Shown one piece after another: positions 1-6,395 of a DNA stretch of 7,503 bases; the first letter of the stretch is position 1, and the number at the start of each line of letters is the position of its first letter. Position numbers and translations under genes: made by a program. Origin of the DNA: Candidatus Daviesbacteria bacterium RIFCSPLOWO2_02_FULL_41_8 (lineage in GTDB: Bacteria > Patescibacteriota > Microgenomatia > Daviesbacterales > UBA10151). The notes under the pieces were generated by a model that ran no database searches, had not been told where the DNA came from, and saw only the letters and a program-made list of their open reading frames with translations. The stretch covers positions 3,291 through 10,793 of the forward strand of contig MFDZ01000060.1 in the NCBI GenBank assembly GCA_001777455.1, given 5' to 3'.

Positions 1-1624
1 CCACCGTTCCTTTTGGAGCATACACGATCCCGGAAATAGAGGAATTTCCGGTTTCAATTGCCTCGTTACCATTCTGGGAAGAGTCATAAGTTGAAACAAG
101 CATTAGATAGCTACCCGCTGTCCCGGAACCTTTCAAATCGGAATTATTGCCAAAAACGGTTGTCCCTTCAACTACAATTACCCCTGACGTAGCGCCGAAT
201 GAAGAATCTAAAACAAACACTGTAGAATTTCCGGTGATTATATTACCTGTTACCCAAAGAGGTGCTTTAACCGTTACTATACATGAGTTTTCTAAAGTCA
301 GGTTACCAATGATCTTTCGGGGTCCAAGCGTCATAGTGCATCCGTTAATATTGCCATTTGTCACACCTCCTGCCTCAGCTTGATTCTTCCATTCAGTTAT
401 ATTAGCGTCAGAAACCGGAAAGACTGTTGGTGGCGGATCGGCAGAGCCAGGAAACTTTGTGCCCTGGACTGTTATAGAAGGCCCAATCGTTTGATAATAA
501 GCATTTTTAGAGATAGTCATATTGCCGGTAATTGTGTTTGCGTAAACATTCCCTTCCACAATCGAGCCGGTTGTTAAATTAAGTGATGTAGCGCCACCAC
601 CCATATAGGTTTGAAACCCTAAATCTCCGGAAATTGCGTTCCAGACAGGATTGCCGGCCTGCCAATTGACAGACCACTTGGGAACGCCTCTGGTATAGCC
701 TTGGGCAAGGTCATTCGACCAAACCCAGTAATTAGAATTATCCAGAGCCTGACTATTAACCATAATCCAATAGGTAGTATTCTCATTAAGGCCAGGCGAA
801 GTATTAAACGTAACATCCACAAGACTATATTGGCTGGTCACCAAATTGGCAGAAAGTGTGCCTGTTGCCAGTATTCCATTTTTATCAGGCTTGCCGCTGT
901 TGTCCCTCATGATCCTTACAGTCGGATTAGCGGGTGAGCCTACTTTTTTCAGCTTGATAGATACTTTGTTTAACAACCCTTCAGCAGAAGGTTTAAAACT
1001 TTGAGCCACATCCAGACGGTTTTCTCCACCTACACTCCTTCCGAAAACATAATCCTGACAGTTTGCACCAAAACAATCACTTTGTTGGTCGGCCGATATT
1101 TGACCGACCCCGGCCACATAAACATCCCCTGTAATCCTGGTTGTGTTGCCCCCCGTTATATTGCCATTTGAGTATACGGAACCGTTAAGGAGGGCTCCGT
1201 TTCCCATTTCCAGTCCTCCCTCACCAATCTGCAAGCCATAAACAAAAGATAAACCAATACCTGTAGAAACTTCTACTGAAATTGTCTTTTTAACCTTCGG
1301 TGATGCTTTATTTGGTATATATCCTGTGGCATTTAATACTTTTATTCCGGCGCCTTTGTCTATAACAGCTACTGAATAGACCCCGTCCCCGAAAACTGTT
1401 TCAGTCTCACCGTTATAACTACCGCCTGTTTTGTTTAAAGATGCCAACGCTTTATCTACACCCGCCTCAGCCAAAGCTGTTACCTTCTCGGTATTTGCCG
1501 AATATGAGGCATTTTGAAAATAAAGCTGGGCACCGGAGATCACAAATAATACGGTAAAAAGCATCACCCCCAGGGCAATAAAAACAAGAATCAACATTTG
1601 ACCCGACTCGTTAAACTTAATCAT
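1..1624 (-). CDS. PilX/GspK-like minor pilin fused to a large beta-solenoid and jelly-roll surface region (3' end beyond the window)
   Basis: The frame is open from an ATG at 1624 to the left edge, 541 residues, with no stop inside the window. A short leader ending at Gly8 precedes a hydrophobic segment (about 9-36) and an AEAG motif (residues 52-55), the typical head of PilX/GspK-like minor pilins. Position +5 after Gly8 is Leu13, not Glu, as in GspK. Residues 130-180 and 350-541 are rich in Gly, Asn, Thr and Val with GxVYxN and TGN motifs, resembling bactofilin-like or beta-solenoid folds. Residues about 189-343 form a separate domain (AQSF, VRIM, YWIMV, NYWVW and GDLGFQTY blocks) resembling the choice-of-anchor/jelly-roll domains of surface proteins. 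Its start overlaps the preceding pseudopilin by 8 bases, so it is the last visible operon gene. Pseudopilin head: confident. Pilus-tip adhesin role: inference. Confidence 0.85.
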   Translation of the reverse strand, partial: MIKFNESGQMLILVFIALGVMLFTVLFVISGAQLYFQNASYSANTEKVTALAEAGVDKALASLNKTGGSYNGETETVFGDGVYSVAVIDKGAGIKVLNATGYIPNKASPKVKKTISVEVSTGIGLSFVYGLQIGEGGLEMGNGALLNGSVYSNGNITGGNTTRITGDVYVAGVGQISADQQSDCFGANCQDYVFGRSVGGENRLDVAQSFKPSAEGLLNKVSIKLKKVGSPANPTVRIMRDNSGKPDKNGILATGTLSANLVTSQYSLVDVTFNTSPGLNENTTYWIMVNSQALDNSNYWVWSNDLAQGYTRGVPKWSVNWQAGNPVWNAISGDLGFQTYMGGGATSLNLTTGSIVEGNVYANTITGNMTISKNAYYQTIGPSITVQGTKFPGSADPPPTVFPVSDANITEWKNQAEAGGVTNGNINGCTMTLGPRKIIGNLTLENSCIVTVKAPLWVTGNIITGNSTVFVLDSSFGATSGVIVVEGTTVFGNNSDLKGSGTAGSYLMLVSTYDSSQNGNEAIETGNSSISGIVYAPKGTV

Positions 1625-2189
1625 TTCGTAAATTCGCCTCCGATGTGCCGGTTTTAATTTCATACTTCAAGCCGTTTTTTTGCCTTAAGGATAAACTCAC
1701 TCTTACATTGGTCGCGCTTGCCGGAGCCACTTCAACCGGCGGAATGGCGGAGTTAAAATATTGAAAATTTATACTATCAACTATTGTCGAAAAAATTCTG
1801 TCTGAGCTTTTGCGGGAACTGGCAGGATTCGGAAATGTTTTAAAGCGCAATAAATTTTGATCGCGGAAAAAAACAAAATAATCATAAGTATCATCAATCA
1901 GATTATTCAGAGAATCTATTGACAATACTTTTAGAACGAGCAGATTACTGCCTGTTGTGTATGTAGTCGGACCACTGGTATAGCTTACAGCTACAGCGCT
2001 TGCCTGCTTTATACTGTTTCTAACCTGAAGCAGAGAATCATTAATGTTTAACCCTTGCTGCATCTTGGAAGATTGGTTTGTAAAGAATCCTGCGCTGTTT
2101 ACCATAATAACGACCAATAAACTTCCTGCAACTACCGCTATCCCCATCGCCACCAGGACTTCAATAAGCGTTAACCCTCTTTCTCTCAC
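1617..2189 (-). CDS. PilW/GspJ-like minor pseudopilin (second module)
   Basis: A 190-residue class III prepilin. The five-residue leader MRERG ends at the expected cleavage glycine. It is followed by LTLIEVLVA with Glu at mature position +5 and a hydrophobic helix to about residue 32, then a polar helix and a beta-rich C-terminal domain (for example NVRVSLSLRQ near 161-170). These are features of PilW/GspJ minor pilins, which join the tip complex that primes pilus or pseudopilus assembly at the inner membrane. No cysteine is present, unlike most neighbours. The start codon is GTG, in a GTGA overlap with the upstream stop, and has a strong Shine-Dalgarno 9 bases upstream. It sits between an I-like and a K-like gene, matching the gspI-J-K order. 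Prepilin identity is firm. The J/W subtype rests mainly on length and gene order. Confidence 0.88.
   Translation of the reverse strand: MRERGLTLIEVLVAMGIAVVAGSLLVVIMVNSAGFFTNQSSKMQQGLNINDSLLQVRNSIKQASAVAVSYTSGPTTYTTGSNLLVLKVLSIDSLNNLIDDTYDYFVFFRDQNLLRFKTFPNPASSRKSSDRIFSTIVDSINFQYFNSAIPPVEVAPASATNVRVSLSLRQKNGLKYEIKTGTSEANLRND
1637..1641 (-). promoter_or_regulatory. Shine-Dalgarno for the 1624 start
   Basis: GGAGG on the minus strand lies inside the end of the upstream gene, 12 bases before the ATG at 1624. The spacing is long but usable. It supports that start, which otherwise overlaps the previous stop in ATGATTAA. Confidence 0.5.
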
Positions 2190-2581
2190 TGGTTGATCCC
2201 TCCTTCACCAATCATGGTTTTTAAGGTGATTGCTTGTGATTTATTATTATCTTTCCAATTGACTGTAACTGTCACTTGTTTAACAGGCTCGCCGTTTTTA
2301 CAAATTGTTGGACTGCAGTCATCAACTGCTACCGTTCCGCTACCCTGAGGAAGTAAATTTAATCGGGGATCACTAATAGTGGAATTATCATTTACCAGGT
2401 TTGTATAATTTATTGCCCTTTTGCTTTCAATTTGTTTAACGGCAATTTCCCTTGCCAAACTGACATGATTGCTTTTGGCAATCAACATTAGTGCATTGGG
2501 AATATTTGCCATTAGGAAAACAACTGACCCGATAACCGCCACCACCAATAAAGATTCAACCAAAGAAAAGCCTTTTTCCAT
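2186..2581 (-). CDS. PilV/GspI-like minor pseudopilin (second module)
   Basis: A 131-residue prepilin. The leader MEKG is followed by FSLVESLLVVAVIG, with cleavage after Gly4 and Glu at mature position +5, then a hydrophobic helix to about residue 35. The segment around 42-60 (SLAREIAVKQIESKRAI) is the usual PilV/GspI polar helix. The C-terminus carries the VTVTVNWKD strand near 103-111, much like the VTVIVTWTD strand of the other PilV-like protein in this window. Cys89 and Cys94 could pair in a small loop. Its ATG directly abuts the TAA of the upstream PilX-like gene and no good Shine-Dalgarno is visible, so coupled translation is likely. It opens the second I-J-K-like module of the operon. 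A role as inner-membrane-anchored minor pilin of the tip complex is inferred from the family. Confidence 0.88.
   Translation of the reverse strand: MEKGFSLVESLLVVAVIGSVVFLMANIPNALMLIAKSNHVSLAREIAVKQIESKRAINYTNLVNDNSTISDPRLNLLPQGSGTVAVDDCSPTICKNGEPVKQVTVTVNWKDNNKSQAITLKTMIGEGGINQ
2199..2205 (-). promoter_or_regulatory. Shine-Dalgarno that fixes a GTG start at 2189
   Basis: AAGGAGG on the minus strand, inside the 3' end of the upstream pseudopilin gene, 9 bases before the GTG at 2189. It supports the non-ATG start and suggests independent initiation plus translational coupling across the GTGA overlap. Confidence 0.75.
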
Positions 2582-3532
2582 TTATTTAGCTATTTCGTCT
2601 TCAGAAAAAATAGCATAATCAAAATAAGAAGGCACTACTTTGGGAACCTGGCAAAGCTGAATAATTCTCCGGGTTTGGCCGGAAGTGCCTTTTGAAACTA
2701 TTATTTTGGCCTGAGGCGGCAGCCAGCAATCCTGTGGAGTCTGCCCAACACCAGTGAAGGTTCCCACGGCCTGTACGGCAAACGGCTGGCTTGTTTCGTT
2801 ATAAAGCGTCCTGGCGCGAAGAAGCATCAGGACCGAAGGGGAAGCGGGCAAAGGGCCTCCTGGATCAGTCGAACTTCCAAGAGTACCTCCAAGCCTATAT
2901 TGACATTGATAATTCGGCAACTGAGGAATATTTATTGAGCAATTTACCGGTGTAAATTGTGTATTTCCGGACCTGACAGCATCAGTTTGATCAAGATACC
3001 ACTTACGAGTAACATACTTAGCTCCATCCCAATAAACTAAAATCACTTCTAAAGCAGCCTTATCGGTGCTATTTTTCAAACCCCAATAAACATCCAAACT
3101 TGTTTGTTTATAATATTCCGCAGGAGCAAGAGGATTGGTAGGGGAGGAAGAATTGGGGTCTGCCAGCCAAACTTGTGCTACGCTTTCTTTGGCAAAACTG
3201 GTGTCGCCCGGAGGGCATTCAAAAGGCCTTTGTCTGTTGTTGTCACCCTGTCCGGGAGGAGCCGGAAAATTATAACTGGTGGCCGAGGCAGTGGAATTAT
3301 TTTCCGAAAAATTGACAAACGGAGGAGTGCCGCCACTTAGGATTCTTTCTATACCAGCTTCTGCGGCGGAAAAAGCCCGGCTGGATTCTTCTATATCCGT
3401 CGAGGTCGATACATCGGAAAGTGATCGCTGAATCACCGACAATCCAATAGCCAAAGCTACACTCATCACCAAAATCAATATTAAAATCACCTGTCCCGCC
3501 TGCCGGACGGGCAGGCCTTTTTGGTTATTCAT
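2582..3532 (-). CDS. PilX/GspK-like minor pseudopilin with a palindrome-encoded insert in its leader
   Basis: A 316-residue protein with a hydrophobic N-terminal helix (about 14-34), a polar helix and an AEAGIE motif (57-62), the hallmark arrangement of PilX/GspK-like minor pilins. Position +5 after Gly13 is Ile, not Glu, a GspK trait associated with the top of the pseudopilus. At 316 residues it is near GspK size and larger than typical PilX. Residues 70-316 form an exported domain with Cys at 106, 198, 210, 269 and 294. Residues 7-13 (LPVRQAG) are encoded by a GC-rich hairpin. Removing them would join MNNQKG directly to QVILILIL, a more normal leader. The gene starts 42 AT-rich bases after the previous stop without a Shine-Dalgarno and ends against the next ATG. 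It closes the first I-J-K-like module. Confidence 0.85.
   Translation of the reverse strand: MNNQKGLPVRQAGQVILILILVMSVALAIGLSVIQRSLSDVSTSTDIEESSRAFSAAEAGIERILSGGTPPFVNFSENNSTASATSYNFPAPPGQGDNNRQRPFECPPGDTSFAKESVAQVWLADPNSSSPTNPLAPAEYYKQTSLDVYWGLKNSTDKAALEVILVYWDGAKYVTRKWYLDQTDAVRSGNTQFTPVNCSINIPQLPNYQCQYRLGGTLGSSTDPGGPLPASPSVLMLLRARTLYNETSQPFAVQAVGTFTGVGQTPQDCWLPPQAKIIVSKGTSGQTRRIIQLCQVPKVVPSYFDYAIFSEDEIAK
3498..3516. repeat. GC-rich palindromic insert within a prepilin leader
   Basis: GCCTGCC, a 5-base loop, then GGCAGGC make a perfect 7-bp inverted repeat in an otherwise AT-rich operon. It lies at nucleotides 17-35 of the PilX/GspK-like gene and helps encode the residues LPVRQAG. The 21 bases at 3494-3514 are a clean in-frame addition: the residue after the insert follows sensibly from the residue before it. 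No second copy of the hairpin was found in the window. It resembles the dispersed palindromic peptide-coding elements of some compact genomes; that assignment is inference. Confidence 0.65.
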
Positions 3533-3574
3533 ATATCTATTATAATCATAATATCCATTTAAAAAATATATTCA

Positions 3575-4222
3575 TCACTTAAGCTGTAGGGTTGTCTGAA
3601 AAGTGACCGGGTCTATCTGACCGGCAACAACCGAAGGAGCGCTGGTACCGGGCTCCAGTGCAAACTCCACTTCAATAATAGCCCTAAAACCGTCTAGTCT
3701 TTTAACGGTAAAAGAACCTCTGTTAATTAAAACTCCTGTTTGAACATTAGTATCAGTTAAAATGCTGTTGTCCACAACAGACAGGTCAGCAGGAGAGCAA
3801 ATCCTCGGGATAAATACGCCATCTGTTTCTTCTTCACCGGTATCTTCGTCAATTACTTTAGTAGGTTTATCCTGAAAGATGCAACCGTTTTTTCCCGAAT
3901 ATACGCAGGTATCCGGTGCCGTATTCCGGGCATCAGTAGGAAGCGCAATTCTATACCTGGTATATGTGCCGTTTTTTATAATCACCATTGTATTACTTGA
4001 TGAACCGTCAAGAGGGCAAACTACATTATCTGCTCCTCGGATATTTGCACCTATATTATCCAGCACACCTTGACCGTTTTGCTTTATTACTGAAAGTATT
4101 TGAGATTTAGAATTACCCCGGAGTGTATTGGTAAAAATCACCACTAAAACCACTCCGATTACGGCGATTACGCCGGTAGCCACTAATACCTCAATTAAGG
4201 TAAAGCCCTGCTTATTAATCAT
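3575..4222 (-). CDS. PilW/GspJ-like minor pseudopilin (first module)
   Basis: A 215-residue class III prepilin. The six-residue leader MINKQG is followed by FTLIEVLVA (Glu at mature +5) and a hydrophobic helix to about residue 32. A polar helix (33-64) leads into a beta-rich exported domain with Cys at 69, 106, 114 and 142, possibly two disulfides. An unusual acidic stretch, DEDTGEEETD, lies at 125-134. The C-terminal strand (AIIEVEFALE, 181-190) fits the PilW/GspJ fold. The ATG overlaps the preceding stop as ATGA, and a GGGGA-like weak ribosome site precedes it. The same 4-base I/J overlap recurs in the second module (GTGA at 2186-2189). The likely role is as an initiation-complex minor pilin between I-like and K-like partners. 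Subtype is inferred from size and order; prepilin identity is firm. Confidence 0.9.
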   Translation of the reverse strand: MINKQGFTLIEVLVATGVIAVIGVVLVVIFTNTLRGNSKSQILSVIKQNGQGVLDNIGANIRGADNVVCPLDGSSSNTMVIIKNGTYTRYRIALPTDARNTAPDTCVYSGKNGCIFQDKPTKVIDEDTGEEETDGVFIPRICSPADLSVVDNSILTDTNVQTGVLINRGSFTVKRLDGFRAIIEVEFALEPGTSAPSVVAGQIDPVTFQTTLQLK

Positions 4223-4761
4223 ATTTTCCCCAATATTGTCACCAATCTTGATTCGTGCGGTCCGGTAAAATCAGTCCAGGTAACTATAACCGTAACTTTT
4301 TTTTGGGTGTTAGGATTTGTTGCATCGTCAGATAAAATTACTACTCTTTTGAACTGACCAACCGTTTCTGCGGCCGGGGGAACGGCGGCGGCTGAGTCAA
4401 GATATTGCAGACTGCCGTCCGCGGCAACATTAAAATAACAATTAGGAATACAAGTGTCGTTTATTCGATTATCCCAAAACGCTCTTGTACCACGGCTGGT
4501 GCCATTCCATGAGTCAATGATATCCGCGCCAATTTGTAAATTTATTATGGCGGAATTCCTATCCCTGCCCGTTCTGACCCGTTCTATCCCTTCCTGAGCC
4601 AATTTGGTGGCCTGAGAGGAAGTCTTGGCAAAATTGGCATTTCTAAGGGAAAAAATGGTTGTAAAAGTCAAAGCCGAAACCACCAAAATGCCGACCGTCG
4701 CGGCTATAATAACCTCGATTAAAGATTGACCATTATGGTGATGGTGTTGGTACTGGTTCAT
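4219..4761 (-). CDS. PilV/GspI-like minor pseudopilin with a histidine-rich leader (first module)
   Basis: A 180-residue prepilin. The leader MNQYQHHHHNG has four histidines and no Lys or Arg. Cleavage is expected after Gly11, before QSLIEVIIAA with Glu at mature +5. The hydrophobic helix extends to about residue 38. The polar segment SSQATKLAQEGIERVR (48-63) and the terminal VTVIVTWTDFTGPHE (156-170) are typical of PilV/GspI-like proteins. Cys104 and Cys108 lie in a CIPNC motif. The frame can be extended seven codons to a TTG at 4782, but the ATG at 4761 is preferred because AAGGAGG sits exactly 8 bases upstream, and that extension would run through the ribosome site. The gene overlaps the preceding GspH-like gene by 29 bases and the next gene by 4 (ATGA), so translation is probably coupled. 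It is the first gene of the first I-J-K-like module. Confidence 0.9.
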   Translation of the reverse strand: MNQYQHHHHNGQSLIEVIIAATVGILVVSALTFTTIFSLRNANFAKTSSQATKLAQEGIERVRTGRDRNSAIINLQIGADIIDSWNGTSRGTRAFWDNRINDTCIPNCYFNVAADGSLQYLDSAAAVPPAAETVGQFKRVVILSDDATNPNTQKKVTVIVTWTDFTGPHESRLVTILGKI

Positions 4762-5287
4762 AAACCCTTCCTCCTTGTTCAATAGTGATTGTTTTTGTAT
4801 TATTTGTTTTGGTATTTTTCAGGGTTATAGTTAAAGATGTGCAATTTTGTCCAACTGAAATTGGTTCAAAACTTATGTTACCTTTGAGTAAAGAAAAATT
4901 GACAGTAAATGGAAATGTCAATCCGGTTGCGCACCCGGTACCGGTTCCGGAAGTTGTTGATTGCATTTCAATATTCTGATCCAATTGTAGTGTTTTGAGA
5001 GTTGTAGCAGAAGATGAGGGTAGTGTACATTTTAACGTAAGGCTTTTTCCGTCACCGGCAAAATCAACTTGCCAAAAGGCAGTATAGCTCCCGCTGCATT
5101 TTGCGTTGGCAATTGCGTTTGTTTGAGCCTGTCTGAGCAAACTTTGAATATCCAATACACCGCTTTTTAATTTCTGGTCTTGCCCAAAGGAACTGTAATT
5201 AGATATGGTAACAACGCTTACCAAAGCCATAATTGCGATTACTACTAACAGCTCAATTAGGGTAAAACCACGGGCAGTTTTCTTCAT
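4733..5287 (-). CDS. GspH/FimT-like minor pseudopilin
   Basis: A 184-residue prepilin from the ATG at 5287. The leader MKKTARG is followed by FTLIELLVVIAIMALVSVV, with cleavage after Gly7 and Glu at mature +5. The polar helix at about 38-63 (LKSGVLDIQSLLRQAQTNAI) matches the GspH/FimT type, in which a run like LRxAxxxAI is usual, and the rest is beta-rich. Cys occurs at 64, 87, 119 and 149. The C-terminus is a short Pro-rich tail (EPVPTPSP), whose bases also encode the His tract of the next gene in another frame. The frame stays open 19 codons upstream, but that extension overlaps the pilin-like remnant before it and would put a long odd segment ahead of the leader. The chosen start lies 4 bases after the remnant's stop. 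It heads an H-I-J-K order like that of type II secretion operons. Confidence 0.9.
   Translation of the reverse strand: MKKTARGFTLIELLVVIAIMALVSVVTISNYSSFGQDQKLKSGVLDIQSLLRQAQTNAIANAKCSGSYTAFWQVDFAGDGKSLTLKCTLPSSSATTLKTLQLDQNIEMQSTTSGTGTGCATGLTFPFTVNFSLLKGNISFEPISVGQNCTSLTITLKNTKTNNTKTITIEQGGRVYEPVPTPSP
4770..4776 (-). promoter_or_regulatory. Shine-Dalgarno that selects the 4761 start
   Basis: A perfect AAGGAGG on the minus strand, 8 bases before the ATG at 4761 and wholly inside the upstream GspH-like coding sequence. It argues against the alternative TTG at 4782. Confidence 0.85.
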
Positions 5288-5291
5288 TTTC

Positions 5292-5477
5292 TTAGGGTGG
5301 GGTAACTGCAATCCCTGGATCATAAGTAGCATCATCACACACACTTATCCCCGCGCCAATTCTATCATCGGTATTTTCCAATCTTGCATACAGGCAATAG
5401 CTGGTACATTTATTAGTAGCCGAATTATCGCAATCATCAGGTTTCCCTTCATAAGCATAAGTCCAGGGACTTGAGGT
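5292..5477 (-). pseudogene. C-terminal half of the preceding pilin, separated by an in-frame TAA
   Basis: Directly after the TAA at 5480-5478, the same frame stays open for 61 codons and stops at 5294-5292, 4 bases before the ATG of the GspH-like gene. The codons read as a normal pilin C-terminus: WTYAYEG, then YCLYARLEN, with four cysteines (residues 142, 150, 154 and 173 of the joined protein). The two neighbouring pilins have matching blocks after their DP motif: a YxY strand, then a Y-x(3)-A-x(2)-E type strand (YVYS/YRACATLE and YIYIS/YRLGAIQE). Coding by itself is unlikely, since no start with a good ribosome site is visible. It is best read as part of the 5855 gene cut by a nonsense codon, or joined to it by readthrough or by correction of a base error. 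Confidence 0.82.
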
Positions 5478-5855
5478 TTACGGATCCGGATCAAAGGGCA
5501 GAGCGTTCATATAAGTTCTTGAGGAGGTAGGGGCAACAGGGTTACCAATAGCATTCGTAAAAGCCCGGAATGCTGTACGGTCCGTAGAAGCGGCAGATAT
5601 AGCCCCGGAAAGACCCAGAGTACTTGCTCCGCAAACTGCTGCGCAGGGATAAAAACCCTGATCAAAGTAATACTGCTCCAGGGCAGATTGTATGGCCCGC
5701 ATATCCGATTGTCTCTTGCTGTCCCGCCCCTGTCTCACGGCAAAGCTGTAAACGGTAAAACCCACTGCCATTAAAATTGAGATGATAGTAATAACCACTA
5801 GCAGTTCAATCAGGGTAAAACCGCAAAAATGAGATTTGCCTGTTAATTTCTTCAT
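5478..5855 (-). CDS. GspG/PilA-type pilin, truncated by an in-frame TAA
   Basis: As read, a 125-residue prepilin. The leader of 12 residues (MKKLTGKSHFCG) is followed by FTLIELLVVITIISILMAVGF with Glu at mature +5. The helix continues through RDSKRQSDMRAIQSALEQYYFDQGFYP (44-70), the classic GspG/PilA-type signature, and Cys71 and Cys75 follow. The protein stops at LPFDPDP, the DP motif that precedes the C-terminal beta strands in both sister pilins here, so the beta-sheet that packs a subunit into the filament would be missing. The frame continues openly after the TAA (see 5292-5477). The full form would have 187 codons and six cysteines outside the leader, as in the 6394 pilin. It starts 5 bases after the upstream stop, without a clear Shine-Dalgarno. 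Whether the product is functional depends on whether the stop is real. Confidence 0.88.
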   Translation of the reverse strand: MKKLTGKSHFCGFTLIELLVVITIISILMAVGFTVYSFAVRQGRDSKRQSDMRAIQSALEQYYFDQGFYPCAAVCGASTLGLSGAISAASTDRTAFRAFTNAIGNPVAPTSSRTYMNALPFDPDP

Positions 5856-5860
5856 AAATA

Positions 5861-6394
5861 TTATTGTTTATTCGTTAAACAATACTGCTGAAGCCCCCAC
5901 CACATAGGACACTTCTCTGAACTATCCGCATTCAAACAACCACCTGTTCCTTGGGTTTCCTGAATAGCCCCCAAACGATAACCCTTGTCTGAAGTACCAT
6001 CTTCAGTATAGTCAACACCATTAGTAGATATATATATGTACATTTGGGCTTGACCGCAAGTATCACCACCATCGTAATTTGTCCCCGGGTCAATCGGCAC
6101 GCTTTTCAATAACTCATTATCTACCAGAACCCTAAGCGGACATTGTCCTACATTAGTATCGTTGTTTTTCCAACAGTCACGGTCGCTTCCAGCCGCACCC
6201 AATGGATAACCGCCGGTCTTAATGTAGTATTGCTCCAGGGCCTCCTGAATATGGTACAAATCCGTTTTTCTTTTAGCATCCCTGGATGATTGCAAAGCTT
6301 TGGTATACACTGCAAAACTTATAACGGATAAAATAGCTATAATTGAGATAACCACCAGCAGTTCAATTAAGGTAAACCCACGGGATTTAGGCAT
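5861..6394 (-). CDS. GspG/PilA-type pilin with six cysteines
   Basis: A 177-residue class III prepilin. The leader MPKSRG is followed by FTLIELLVVISIIAILSVISF with Glu at mature +5. The helix continues as SSRDAKRKTDLYHIQEALEQYY and GGYP (36-64), the standard GspG/PilA-like helix end. A variable loop, then VPIDPGTNY (99-107), leads to the beta strands YIYIS and YRLGAIQE. Cysteines at 74, 85, 113, 153, 162 and 172 could form three disulfides, the last two pairs near a C-terminal extension (CPMWWGLQQYC). It is about 50 residues longer than the first pilin. The likely role is a shaft or major-type subunit of a type IV pilus or pseudopilus at the cell surface. It begins 42 bases after the first pilin's stop; that gap holds two short palindromes and no evident ribosome site. 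Confidence 0.93.
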   Translation of the reverse strand: MPKSRGFTLIELLVVISIIAILSVISFAVYTKALQSSRDAKRKTDLYHIQEALEQYYIKTGGYPLGAAGSDRDCWKNNDTNVGQCPLRVLVDNELLKSVPIDPGTNYDGGDTCGQAQMYIYISTNGVDYTEDGTSDKGYRLGAIQETQGTGGCLNADSSEKCPMWWGLQQYCLTNKQ

Positions 6395-6395
6395 T

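Noticed and set aside
147..937. Plus-strand open frames of 65-78 residues within the left 1 kb
   Set aside because: They lie opposite a continuous 541-codon minus-strand frame with clear domain content, and their translations show no recognisable motifs.
3533..3574. An internal promoter before the first PilX-like gene (TATAAT at 3544-3539 on the minus strand)
   Set aside because: No -35 match at 16-18 bases and the gap is almost pure A and T, so a TATAAT by chance is likely.
4762..4782. A TTG start for the PilV-like gene, seven codons upstream
   Set aside because: The strong AAGGAGG lies inside this extension and is ideally placed for the ATG at 4761.
5288..5344. A 19-residue N-terminal extension of the GspH-like protein
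   Set aside because: It overlaps the pilin C-terminal remnant in another frame and would put a long odd segment before a normal leader; the ATG at 5287 gives a normal seven-residue leader.
5478..5480. Stop-codon reassignment as the reason for the in-frame TAA
   Set aside because: TAA ends several other genes here (for example at 1617-1619, 2582-2584 and 6437-6439), and the known reassignment in some candidate-phyla bacteria concerns TGA, which also ends genes in this window.
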